Source: Ficedula albicollis
Taxonomy: Eukaryota; Chordata; Aves; Passeriformes; Muscicapidae
Length of the DNA stretch: 64,000 nt
Direction: 5' to 3'
Assembly (NCBI RefSeq): GCF_000247815.1
Contig: NC_021686.1
Span: forward strand, 11,465,342-11,529,341
This document shows positions 13,699-24,288 of this stretch, in pieces (position 1 is the stretch's first letter; the number at the start of each line of letters is the position of its first letter). A program made the position numbers and the translations under genes. The notes below the pieces were generated by a model. That model was not told the origin of the DNA. It saw nothing but the letters and a program-made list of their open reading frames with translations, and made no database searches.

Positions 13699-13782
13699 CC
13701 ATGGCCTGGCACAGGATGTCCACGTCCTTCTCCACCTCAGCCAAAATCACATTCGGGGGTTCAGCCGTAAAATAAGGAGGTT
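13699..13782 (-). CDS. SDK1: SDK1 exon: first half of Ig4
   Basis: This is a short exon of 84 bases with acceptor CCCCAAG and donor GTGAGT, giving 27 full codons between a 2-base start and a 1-base end. It encodes PPYFTAEPPNVILAEVE followed by KDVDILCQAMG: the linker from Ig3, strands A and B of Ig4, and the first disulphide Cys. The final G joins GT of the next exon to make Gly in the AMGVP turn. The acceptor uses a short pyrimidine stretch ending CCCCAAG, weaker than its neighbours. Long introns flank it: 8403 bases upstream and 6661 bases downstream, the latter containing a solo ERVL-like LTR. Confidence 0.9.
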
Positions 13783-16700
13783 CTTGGGGAAAGCAAACAA
13801 AAGTCAACAAGCAAAGCCACAGCAAAGTGAAAAACAGGTGCTCATTAAAAAATATTCATCATAGAATCCCTCCCCAGGTGGTGTGTTTGATATAGGGGGT
13901 TACAAACAGATTGGTTTGTCCACGTTTGTCTCTATTTGGAGGTCGGGTTTTTGGGTAATAAAAGCACCATAAAAAAAAAAGCCTGACAATTTTTGCTATG
14001 CTGACTAAGAATTCCAGAGTCGAGTCAATGAAGATTTAGGGGTCTGCACTGCAAATTAATACTCAGAGCAGGGGCTACTTTTCATTTTATAGGACTGAAT
14101 CATGGAACATGTTAATTTTTTGCTTAGAAAGGCCCTCCCGAGAGATTTATAAAGGTTTATATTTACAGTGTAGCATTTTATAGGATAGTTTGCTTCAGTA
14201 TCTAGACTGCATTTCACCTCAGCAAGGCATGAAGCATGTCAAATAAAGTGCCACAGCATGTCACAGAGTCAATATCAGAGGACAAGTGCAGCATAATTAA
14301 AAGAAATTCCTCTCAACTGTTCTATTTCGTGAAAGCAAACAGATTTAATGCTTTAATTGAAGTTATAGTAATAATCATAAAAATCCCCACTTTATCATTA
14401 GGGCTAAAGAAAAGATATTAGATGTTTAATTAAACAAAGACCAGACTGCAGAAATTGCCGAGTATGCTGGCATGTAACTCTTTCTTCTATGCAGCATAAA
14501 ATTAAAGAGCATCATGTCAAAGTCCCAGAGGCACTAAGGTTGCAGTCATTATCATGGTAACTAAAGACTGTCATAGTTTGTTCAAAGCAATTATCATCTG
14601 AGTACAGCTTTTAGAAGGATTTTACTTGATTATAAATACAGTTCTCTTGCAGCATAACCAAACTCACTGGTAAGTTTTAGAAAATACAGAAAAGGCAATG
14701 TAAGTAGCTCGTGAAACCGAGTTATTTGTATTTCCATTCTAAGGAAATTGAGTATGTTTTAAAATATGTGGGAAGCTGCAACATCCAAGGTCATCTGAGC
14801 TGACCTGCTCTCAAATCTCTTCACCAAACACGACTGGAAAAAAGGACTTGTGGTTATATTATTGCTAGGGCATCAGCATTTTAGTAGATAAAGTCAAAAT
14901 CATATAAATATATCCTGCAAAATCTTGTTGCTACCTGCAGTACAGCAAGTGTGGCTGTCATTGCACAGGGGTGACATCAGGAGGCACCAGGTTAGAGCAA
15001 AACCTCCCCTTTCCCAGCAGTTCTTCCCTCTCACTACAATAAAATACTTGCTTGGGTGTACAGAACTGGGGTCTTGTCTGAGCACCAATGGATATTACAA
15101 TTCTGTATTCATTCCAAATAAAGCCAATCAATATTAGTCTTCAGCACGCCGTGCAGGGGAGGAGGGGAGGTTGCAAACAGCCTGGAATAGTTGTTTACCC
15201 AGCAAAACCAATAAAAACAAGCTACCTGATTTATTATATTCTAATAATATACACGTGTTAACATTATTGATCCTCACTGCCTAAATATAAAGCTACTAAT
15301 AAACATGCATAATAAGCTGTGATTTATTGCATATGATCTCATGCGTTAATCTCAACAACAAATTGGAAAGCTGAACATTTAATTGAAATTCACTGATGGC
15401 ACACACTTTGACATGTTTGATCAGCCTATTTGCTGAGTCCTCTGCAATTCATCTAAGCCCATGTTTTCACTCTGAGCACTCTCCCTCCTCTCACACCATC
15501 CTCCAAGCCCTGCCTGGTGTTTTCCTTGTGCTCCATTACTCTGGATGTTAACTTTTGAATTCCCAAACTTTCAGCCCAGTGTCCTTATCTTTGTGTCCTG
15601 TCTGTGGCCACACATCTATGTCTCAAAATAAAATTTGAATATTTCATTCTTTGGAAATTTGATGTGATTGTGGGATTAGGACAAAGCAGGGCCAGGAAAG
15701 CATCCAGACACATATTCACAAATCCAGACACTCCCTTTTAAGTTTGGGTTTCCTCTTTGAATGCCTCTCCAGTCACTGAAGTTTATCCTTTGCTTAGGGA
15801 GGTCCTGACTGCACCTCTCCTTTTACAAAGGATTCTGCCCTTAACGGGCCAATCTCTAAACTTGGCAACCTTCAGCCACTCTCAAACTTTCTCCTGGATC
15901 AGCAACATACTCACACACCAGTGATAAATTTGCAGATTTATCTTCACTGTGAGCCTGCAGTCCAGCTACAAAGCATTTAATGTGATCTCAAAGATGCTGC
16001 TGGTTCCATGACCTCTGTTTATGTGCTGCTGCTGCTGCTGCACAGCTCCTGCAGTTACACCTGGCATATTTACACAGTTGTCTTTCCCAGTGTCCCTCCC
16101 AAAATCCTAACCTGCAACCTGTGCTCCTTCCTTTAAATCCCACACAGGCTGTTTGTCACCCTCAAAGAAACTTCTGACATCAAGAGATGCTTAGGGTATC
16201 AAGCAATGAATTATATGACAAAGAACCTGAAGTCAGTGACAATTGTCACTTAGCAAACGGGATGTGATGTTATAAAAAGAAGACTCACATCAGTTTTTCT
16301 GAAAGAAGCAGGGAGAAACAGAAGCAGACAAGACAGAAAAAGAGCAGGAGCACCAGAAAGATGCAATCTAAGGGCCACAGGCAGATCCCAGAGGGCTTTT
16401 GGTGCCAACAGATTTGATTTCTGGTCTTGAAGCCCAGACTCATCTTTTCCCCCAGACTAAAACCTGCTGAACTCTGTTCTCACAGCCACTCCAGCAGCTG
16501 GAAGCACTTCCAAAAGCTATACCTGACACAGGGACCACAGCTGCCCACAGACAAGTCAGATCCCATTCTTGAAAGACAAGCACTGATACAGAAAACCTTC
16601 CAGAAGCATCTCTGCAATTTATGGCCTGTACTGACTAAAGACTGAGACCAGCCTGGGTGGGATGACAAGGCTGACTGATAAGGGATTTCTGGAAGATCCA

Positions 16701-16834
16701 GAATAGCACATGGGCAACAGTGCTGTGGTAAAGTCTAACATATGTTGAAAATTAGCCTTGGTGGTGCAAGGAATGAGGGAATTCCAGGAATATTGGTCTG
16801 GGGGTACCCTAAGGGGTTCTGAGGCAAGTAAGAG

Positions 16835-17075
16835 TGATTTCATACAGAACCTCAGAATGGCTGGGGTTGGAAGTGACCCCTGGGGATCATCCAGACCAAT
16901 GCCCCTGTTAAAGCTGGTCCATCCAGGGCAGGCTGCAGGTGTGTTTTTACCAGCTCCAGAGAATCACATTCCACAGCCTCTCTGGGAAGCCTCTTCCAGT
17001 GCTCTGTCACCCTCCAAGTAAAGAAGTTTGAACTTTCCATGCAACTGTGCAGGTTTTCCACATCCATTCACCAGC
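16835..17075 (-). mobile_element. CR1 LINE 3' fragment
   Basis: The plus strand reads ACCTCAGAATGGCTGGGGTT, then GGGGATCATCCAGACCA, then CCACAGCCTCTCTGGGAAG and TTCCAGTGCTCTGTCACCCT. This is the standard series of CR1 3' landmarks in reverse, so the element lies on the minus strand. It is 5' truncated. Confidence 0.87.
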
Positions 17076-17604
17076 AGCATGGATGCTCTAAAGCTCCTGT
17101 GGAGACAACAGGACTCAGGCTGTGGAGGTGACAGCTCCAGTTACAGGTGCTGGGCAAGTGAAACCTCAGCTCCTCGCTTTCCAGAGGTGTCAGATGGATC
17201 ATCTGCACGTCAGGTTTTGTGCCCAAGGGCCTGAATGCCCAGCATTAACTGCAAGGGAGAAATTTAGAGTCTCTGAATTTAGGTTGTACAGCACCTGGTG
17301 AATGACTGTCAGAAAGAGGCCATAAAAATGCAGCACTATTTATAGGGGTCAGATGGCATTCTGAGGGGGCATTCTGGCTGGCTCTACACACGACTCCACT
17401 GCATATTTATAAGGCTTGGTTTGAACCACACAGAATGAACGTAACATTTATTGTTGCAGGCAATAATCATGTGTTGAAATTTAATATGTGTGGTGAAATT
17501 ATAATGTCTTCCAAAGACTATAACATGCCAGTCCCCACACATGGCCATTTTTACGAATGACAGTAATTTGCTGGTATCAGGTCAAACATATACATTTTTT
17601 GGAA

Positions 17605-17690
17605 ATTATAGAATCACAATAGTTAGAATAGGAAAGGACCCGTTACTCTGAGCTCACCCTGCTGGCACTGTGGTATGTGGCAACGAGAGA
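17605..17690 (-). mobile_element. CR1 3'-tail fragment, weak
   Basis: ATAGAATCACAATAGTTAGAA followed by GGAAAGGACCC resembles the reverse complement of the CR1 tail (the ATTCTATGATT class). It is short and diverged. Confidence 0.5.
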
Positions 17691-18280
17691 GGTCACAGCC
17701 CATATTAGGCTGAAAGAAACAGATCCTGCATTGTTCAGATATTGTACTGTGTCTGACTGATCTTCACTAAAATGTCAAGTACAGGCAAGGGGGGAAAGAG
17801 TATTTGAATATAAATGTGTGCTTTTACTAGTTGTTGAGGGTTTTAGGGGTTTTTTGCACTCCAGACATCACTGGAAAGATGTCTCTCAGAAAAGTCCTTG
17901 GGAGCCTGCAAAATTTGATCCAGTTCTAACTTCCCCCGTGCAGAGTAACATGGTCACTGATTTTAACATTCAAAAGATAGCAGTCAGCATCCATTACATA
18001 CCCTTCAAGCTGCACTGGAGATGTGTGACCTAATCCTAGATACACACATGAAAGTCAGAAAGAACAGAGAAAGCCCCAGGGGTTCCTCCAAAGCTGAAAT
18101 TCCTGTATCTCTCAGAAACTCACGGCTGCATATTTAAGAGGAAAATTGAGCCTTCAACATGGAAGCCTTCCTCCAGTATTACCATAAACTAATTTATTTG
18201 GTGAGTATCTTCTAAAGGAAGAGGAACTGGAAGCTTGACAGCCCCTTATAGGTACAAAGTCTGTAACTCCAGACAGAAGA

Positions 18281-18973
18281 TCAGACTGGCCATGCTGGGA
18301 GAGAAGCCCCATTGTGGATGCAGGTAGAGCAGCCTCCTTGGAGCAGGAAGTTTCTTTGCATGAATATCAGGTTAAAAGAGAGAGAGATGAAAAGATCCTT
18401 GTGGTTTCTTGCTACCCCTACTGTGAGCTGCAGTCTGTGTGTTCTGAAATAACAGCCTGGGGAACACATGTCATGTCTGCAGGGCTGAAAGGAGGAAGAA
18501 CTTGTTGGGAATAGCAGAGACAGAGCTGGGCTGCCCAGAAGTCCCACTACTTCCCTGTGGGATAGGTCCTGTTGCATTTGGGCCCAAGGCAGAATGTCTG
18601 TGTCCATCTCAGAACCTCTGAGGCTTGACAAACCAAAAGTTGCCAATATTTCTTTCCTTTGAGCCCAAAGTGTGATTGGGCGAGTCCGAAGACATTTTGT
18701 ATTATAGTTTCCCTGAAAACTTATTATTTTCTTACACAGCAGATGAACACAGTCATTAGGATCTTCTCTTAAGCACCACACATGAAAAATTCTTTCCACT
18801 GCCTTCAAAGAAAGTATCTGCAGTGTTTCAAAGAGTCTAAGCTGGAGCCACGAGAGCTGCTGTTTGCAGAGGTCTGAGCAGGAGGCACTGAAGTGCTCGT
18901 GGCTACAGAGGGCAATAACTTCTGCTCTGGCAGTTCTGTGCACACAACACAAATTCCTGAGCAGCAGATTCAC
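18281..18973 (-). other. Long unassigned open frame in intron (230 codons)
   Basis: An ATG-to-stop frame of 230 codons on the minus strand, the longest not created by homopolymer or tandem repeats. The peptide is rich in Leu, Ser, Cys and His, with no motif, signal peptide or repeat I recognise. It has no flanking splice sites in a sensible place that I could support. It may be chance or a decayed element. I do not call it a gene. Confidence 0.2.
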
Positions 18974-21900
18974 AAAGAAAACCCTTCAGCATCAGGACAG
19001 CCCTGGAGAACAGGGAGGGCAAAACAGCCCCCCAGCCCTTCAGGCCAACACTGGAACTCTTCTGATGTGTTCCTGAATTCTCCCAAGATGAGAATAACAT
19101 GTCTTTTAATGTAGATCTCTGGGCACAAAAATGCTCCAAAAGAAGGGGAACCCTCTCCTCTGTTTTATTCATTTGTATTCCTTTGGACAAACCAACAAGG
19201 CTTCAACTCTCAGTCCTGTACAACCACTCATCATGCCAGGCCCTTCTTTCTAATTGTTTTTCTCATTTTGTTCAGGCTTTACTTTCTGACTGCATTTAAT
19301 TTAAAGAGCAGTTTGGATTTCATACAGTGAAAGAGTTTGGTTCCCCATTTTCTTAAGCTCCTAAAATTCATAATTTCCTGTAGAACAGTCACTTAAGAAA
19401 TGACTATTGCCATTTGTCACTAAAACTTGCAGAAGAGGAGCAAAAGAATTTAAGATTATCTCAGCTTTCAAATTGGTTTGTTCATGGGAAGACTCTTTAA
19501 ATTACTTAATCTTCAAACTGTTAGTGATAAAACAAATGTGCTCTTATCTAATCTGCAACAAATCTTTCCCAAACTGTTACTCTGCCAAGCGAGGAACATG
19601 ATACCCTTTAAAAATTTATAACAACTGCAGCTAATAAAACCAAGGTTTGGAACCACCTCAGTTTATCTTTTCTGGAACAATATGAAGATGTCAGGGAGCT
19701 CTTTGCCACATTCAGAAGAAAAGTGCAGCAGCACATAACTAGAGGATTTTCTTCTTGTTTATGCTGTATACTCTAATACATTGGAGATTCTGGGTTTTTT
19801 TAAATAATATTGTGACTTTAATTTACAGACCGAGATATATTCTCAGAAACATCCAAAAAAAAATTCTGAGATAACACTGTGGGTCACAAATAATTTGTTG
19901 AGTAGATGCCTTTGTGCTAAGTTTCACTGCCTTCTAATAGAGCTCTGGTCACCACCTGAGCCACACTCAAATTGTGACTTCTCTTAACTGGGAAAGTCAA
20001 GGACTGATATACTTGGGAAAAAGCTTTGATTAACTCAGTGTTTGTGACATCTTTGATACATCTTTTGATTGCTACCCTTGTTCTACCTGTTAATAGCAAA
20101 ATATTTTTCTCTACTGATCCACAGAAGCTCTCACAGCCATGCTATCGAGGGGCTGCATTTGATTTCTCCCATTCTGCAAACAGACCTCTTCTTTTAAGCC
20201 AATTTCCTTTGTCTGTTAGTCGAGACCCCTCATTAAGTCCACGCTGTGTTATTCTCCCAAGAAGTACAACTCATTATCAGCTCCCAATCTACACATCCAC
20301 ACTACAAATATTTTATGCATGCAAATGGACAAGCATTCCTGATTCTCTCTAAGTACTGCCCCCATGGACTAGGAGAGATACACTGCAGAAAGCCTTAGGT
20401 TTGAATCTTGTCTGCACTTTCCTCTAGAACTCATCCCTTGACTAATTAAATGACAGCCAGATCCATCCAAGAATTCTAAAGCTGAATATAAGTTATGCAT
20501 TAACTACTAATCCTTTGATTTGGCTCCCTGTTTAGAATTAGAGATCCATCCTGCAAGCTCAAGAAACTCATAAATAAAGAAATCTATCAGGCTTTGCTGA
20601 CACGTTGAGTAAACACTTGCATCTGAAGTGTCGTGTTCCATCAGAAGGAAATAAAAGTAATTGGTAACCAATTTGTTTCTGCTTTCTTTCATCTGCTTGT
20701 TCTTATCTACAGGTCTTTTCATAACTTCATTCCCTGACAGCCTCCTAAAACTGGATAGGAAATAAATAAAACATTTAAAAATAAGAGAGTAGGTAAGCTA
20801 CTAAAGCACTGCTAGTTTAATATGATTCCCCAGTGATTATTTTTCATTTTTTTTTGTAACTGTACTTAAGAATCTTTTACATTAACCAAGAGGCTGCTTT
20901 AAGTATTGCATTAGGCTGGATCTGACATCACAGCAACAAAGCAAACCAGCTACAACAAAATCTCATGAATAAGGAAGAGTTTAAACAAAACCTATAAGTA
21001 AGTGAAATCCATCTCTGCTCCTTAAAGGGAGGGTAATAACTCCAAGAAAGAGAGGGCAAGGAAAGAGACTGGAACCAAACTTTGTCCAGCAGGTAATAAA
21101 TATAACAGACACACAGTGCTCCAAATGAATCTGGAATGGAGCTTTGCAGAGGGAAGAGCTGATTTCTCACTTAACAGCAGCTACTTCAAACTGCTTTAGC
21201 AAAATACAGATCATACAGCAGTCTTTAAAATTGTATTTTCAGAAGGCTCAAAGATGTAAAGAATCATGGGCTGCGTTTCCTCTGCAAAGCTCCAGGAGTG
21301 GACGTGCCTGAACCCCGGGCAACACTGAGACTGGTGGCACTGCCAGGGCCACAATCTCCCCAGGACACCCCCACAGACAAAAGCTTGACTTTACACAATC
21401 ATCTCGGGCTGAAAACACCTCAGTGTTCCCAGTCTAAACCACCTCCTTTAGTCTGAAAGCCCTAAAGCACTCCACACTGTGTGTACTGTGCTGACATGCA
21501 GAATTTCAGACACGCCAGGAGCCACCATTCCCAAATTCCAACCTCCTCCCCACAGCAACACTCAGAGGGGAGGTGGTGGTGGAGCCAGGCAGGGAAAGGG
21601 CAGCAATGGCCCCTTTAAAAGCATTAATTCCAAGGTTTCCCTGGGAGCTGAAGGTCCAGCAAACAGAGCTGCTTTAATGGCACTTCCTTCCCTGTCTTGT
21701 TGCCTCAGCAATGCTCTGTGCCTGCACAGTGTCCTTCCTTGGACCCCACTGGCACCTGCAGCACACGAGGCACAGCAGTGCTCCTAAAAGCCTCCTTTTA
21801 AAAATACAGGCACTTGACATATGAAAACTGGATGTAAGCAAGCCAGGAGTTAATCAGGATTTAATGCACCTAAAAGCCAAGATAGGGAAGCTGCCCATTA

Positions 21901-22185
21901 CAGATTTTACTACTGTATTTCTCAAAATTCCCATTAAATGTATAGTTTCACAGGAGATTTACAATCACAGCAGTGTTTTTAAAAAATCTATTTGATGAAT
22001 TTATATTAGCAGGGAAGAACAGCTGAATTAATTTGGAAGATATCCCTCCTTCACCTCCTTTGTTCTGTTCTCTGAAGAAAGGTTCAAATGTAAGGTCAAT
22101 GAAATATTAAGATATCAATTTTATTTCCTATTACACCTCAGCCGAGAGCCTTTTTTACTAAAAAACACATTGCCTTGAGAATTAC

Positions 22186-22376
22186 CCAATATAGAAAGGA
22201 AAGCTTTTGCTCTTGCTGGCTCCTCTGTGCTCTCTCTGAGTTTGGCTTCACAGAAGTACATCCCCACATCAGCAGAGGTGGGGTTGGTGATGGTGAGGCG
22301 TCTCCCAAAGCTGCTGATGCCACTGGTGATCTTGATTCCATTTCTCTTCCAAGTCACGCTCAGCCTCTCAAGAGGT
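22186..22376 (-). CDS. SDK1: SDK1 exon: second half of Ig3
   Basis: The exon is 191 bases, with acceptor TTTTTGCAG and donor GTAATT, and 63 full codons with one base spare at each end. It completes the Ig3 domain: PLERLSVTWKRNG carries the core Trp of strand C, SFGRRLTITNPTSADVG is the E-F region, and MYFCEAK holds the second disulphide Cys. It ends in FLSIL and a phase-1 G that joins AA of the next exon to give the Glu of the EPPYF linker. The intron to the previous exon is 968 bases. The wording of this exon (RPLERLSV, SFGRRLTI, EPARA) is typical of SDK1 rather than SDK2, from memory of the family. Confidence 0.93.
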
Positions 22377-23344
22377 CTGCAAAAAAAAAAAACAAGAATA
22401 AAATCATAAAACATACATAATACAGAATAATCTCTGTGTGTATATATATATATATTTATACACATGAGGAATTTAATATTACAGATTATAAAACTTCTTT
22501 AAGTCTTCCTCTATCCCCAAAACACACTGTTAGAAAGTAAATGCATGTATAACTTCTACACATCAAGGACTACAGACTACTCAAGTGGCATTATGCAAGT
22601 ACAGCTAATTGATACAGCAATAGAACTTAAGTGCTAATAATTTGATTTCTCCAAGCAAAAGGAGTAAATACTGCTATGGGAATCAGCTGCACGGGAAGTG
22701 CTTTCATTACAACTCAATTACCAAAACAATATTAATCATATCAAGAACATCTCTGCCCTCAGAGGGGAAAGTAAATCAGTTGGTCTTATCACCCAAGGAC
22801 TTCAACTATTCACTTCTACTGAAATTCAATGCTATTCTAGGCCAACTAGATGGAAACATAGGAGGAATGCTGTGAATTCTGTATTACAGTGCATTATGAA
22901 CAGTTGAGCAATAATCACTGCAAAATGAGAATGCCTGAAAAAATGACTTAATAGCAGATCCTCACTAAATTTATTTACTAGGAAGCATCAACTGTTCAAC
23001 AGCATCACCTCTGCTGTTGATAGGCAACAGCTGAAATGTTATTAGTCCTCACCATAAATTTTTCCTTATGATAATGTCTACTGCTTGAACAGCACTTCTT
23101 TTCCTTTCCATGTGAAGACCAGGTGGGAAAGCACCCCTGCCTGCACCCTCATTTGGCCAGGAAAAAAAATCAATAGGTTTAATTCAGCAACGTTGGACAA
23201 ACAAGATCACTCATACGGCTGCTTGAAAAAGTGAGCGTCCTGCTTCAATCTCCAAATTAATAACAATAAAAAAATGAAAACCGCATGCTCAGTCCTTCTC
23301 TGGACAGCAGAGAGCCCCAGCAGAGCTGGGGAGGCGCTCCTTAC
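22377..23344 (-). other. SDK1: SDK1 intron within Ig3 (968 bases)
   Basis: This intron separates the two Ig3 exons. It has an A-rich tract (T-rich in the transcript) next to the 22376 acceptor, and a (TA)n stretch around 22441-22456. No mobile element was recognised. Confidence 0.88.
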
Positions 23345-23456
23345 CTGGCGCTGGCCACGCACTCCAGGGTGGCCTGGCTGCTACCCGACACCACGCTGGT
23401 GTTGTGTGGCCGGACCACCACGGCAGGAGCCACGCTGTCCCGGGGGCTGGGGGCAC
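23345..23456 (-). CDS. SDK1: SDK1 exon: first half of Ig3
   Basis: This is the first SDK1 exon met in the direction of transcription. On the minus strand it opens after TGCAG and ends at a GTAAGG donor. Its 112 bases give 36 full codons, starting in a codon begun upstream and ending in phase 2 (AG, completed by A in the next exon to give Arg). The peptide contains RPHNTSVVSG and ATLECVASAR, which is strand A to strand B of an I-set Ig domain, including the first disulphide Cys and an N-glycosylation sequon (NTS). Known family role: sidekick proteins are homophilic adhesion molecules at synapses, with six Ig and thirteen FN3 domains, one membrane segment and a C-terminal PDZ-binding tail. SDK1 is preferred over SDK2 because the following exons match my memory of SDK1 much better. 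The exon is GC-rich compared with its surroundings. Confidence 0.9.
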
Positions 23457-23811
23457 CTGCAGGGCACAGACACACCTGGTGAGGCCCCAGCGACAGCCAG
23501 GGATGGGACACCGGGGATGGCACGTCCCAGGCACTGCTGCAAATGTCACCCTCCAGCCTCACCACAGGTTTGCACCTCCAGCAGGGCCGTTCCTGCACTG
23601 CTCCAACCAACCCATCACTAAAACCCCACTGTGGGAGTCCAGGGTGCTCCCCTTCCTTCCCTGAATGCTTCTGGACCCCCTTGGCAGGGTCTCAGAGGTC
23701 CTGGCATGGTGCCCAGGGGTCCTGGGGACTGGATTTGAGTCCCTGGAGAAATTTACCAACATTGCAGGAAGAATTACAAGTCACAAAAAATAAATAGAGT
23801 ATAAATTAAAC

Positions 23812-24269
23812 TGTTAGAAGCTAGAAAAAGTGATTTTTTAGAAATGTTTATATTAGGGGGTTTGAAGTTATGATGGAGGATTTTGGGTGTGGTATGCCTC
23901 TTCCTTTTTCTTCTTCATGCCATCCATGTTGGAGTGCCACCTTGGCATCCTTGGATTAGACAGGACAAAGTTGTACAGTGTAACAAAGTTGTAGTGGATT
24001 GGAAAATAATTGTAAACATTAGATACGTAATTTAGAGTATAAAAGATAAGCCCAGCCCAGAGTCGAGGCTTTTCTGCCATGGACAACAAGCTGGACAGAC
24101 TGTTGTCAGCTAGAGAAAAATTCCTTAGATAAGAAACAATAAACAGCCATGGAAAACTTCAGAGAACAGCCTCCTGCATTTTTCCTTGGTGCTGGGGCTG
24201 GGAGAAACACGGACTCTAAACCACCCACGTGTCCTGCTGTGGGGATCTCAGGATCAGGAGACCCAGACA
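23812..24269 (+). mobile_element. ERVK-like LTR
   Basis: The proposed LTR runs from TGTTAGAAGCTAG to GACCCAGACA, with TG...CA ends. A TATA box (TATAAAAG, 24038-24045) and a polyadenylation signal (AATAAA, 24138-24143) sit in the correct order for plus-strand transcription. It is followed directly by a possible primer binding site. The true start may lie further left, since 23655-23811 also looks element-derived but has no polypurine tract. No target duplication could be found, as the right end is truncated after the primer site. Orientation is antisense to SDK1. Confidence 0.65.
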
Positions 24270-24270
24270 G

Positions 24271-24288
24271 TGGCACCCCACAACTGGC
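24271..24288 (+). other. Possible retroviral primer binding site
   Basis: TGGCACCCCACAACTGGC follows the LTR end by one base. It starts TGG, as primer sites complementary to tRNA 3' CCA do. It is loosely similar to the lysine-tRNA primer sites of ERVK-type elements. The exact tRNA is uncertain. Confidence 0.45.

Larger units (their letters stand above)
13783..22185 (-). other. SDK1: SDK1 intron between Ig3 and Ig4 exons (8.4 kb)
   Basis: The intron is 8403 bases and mostly AT-rich. It holds a CR1 fragment at 16835-17075 and a weak CR1 tail at 17605-17690, plus a short CTG run near 16025-16040. An unusually long minus-strand open frame (18281-18973, 230 codons) lies here but has no domain I recognise. 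The other stretches show nothing nameable. Confidence 0.85.
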
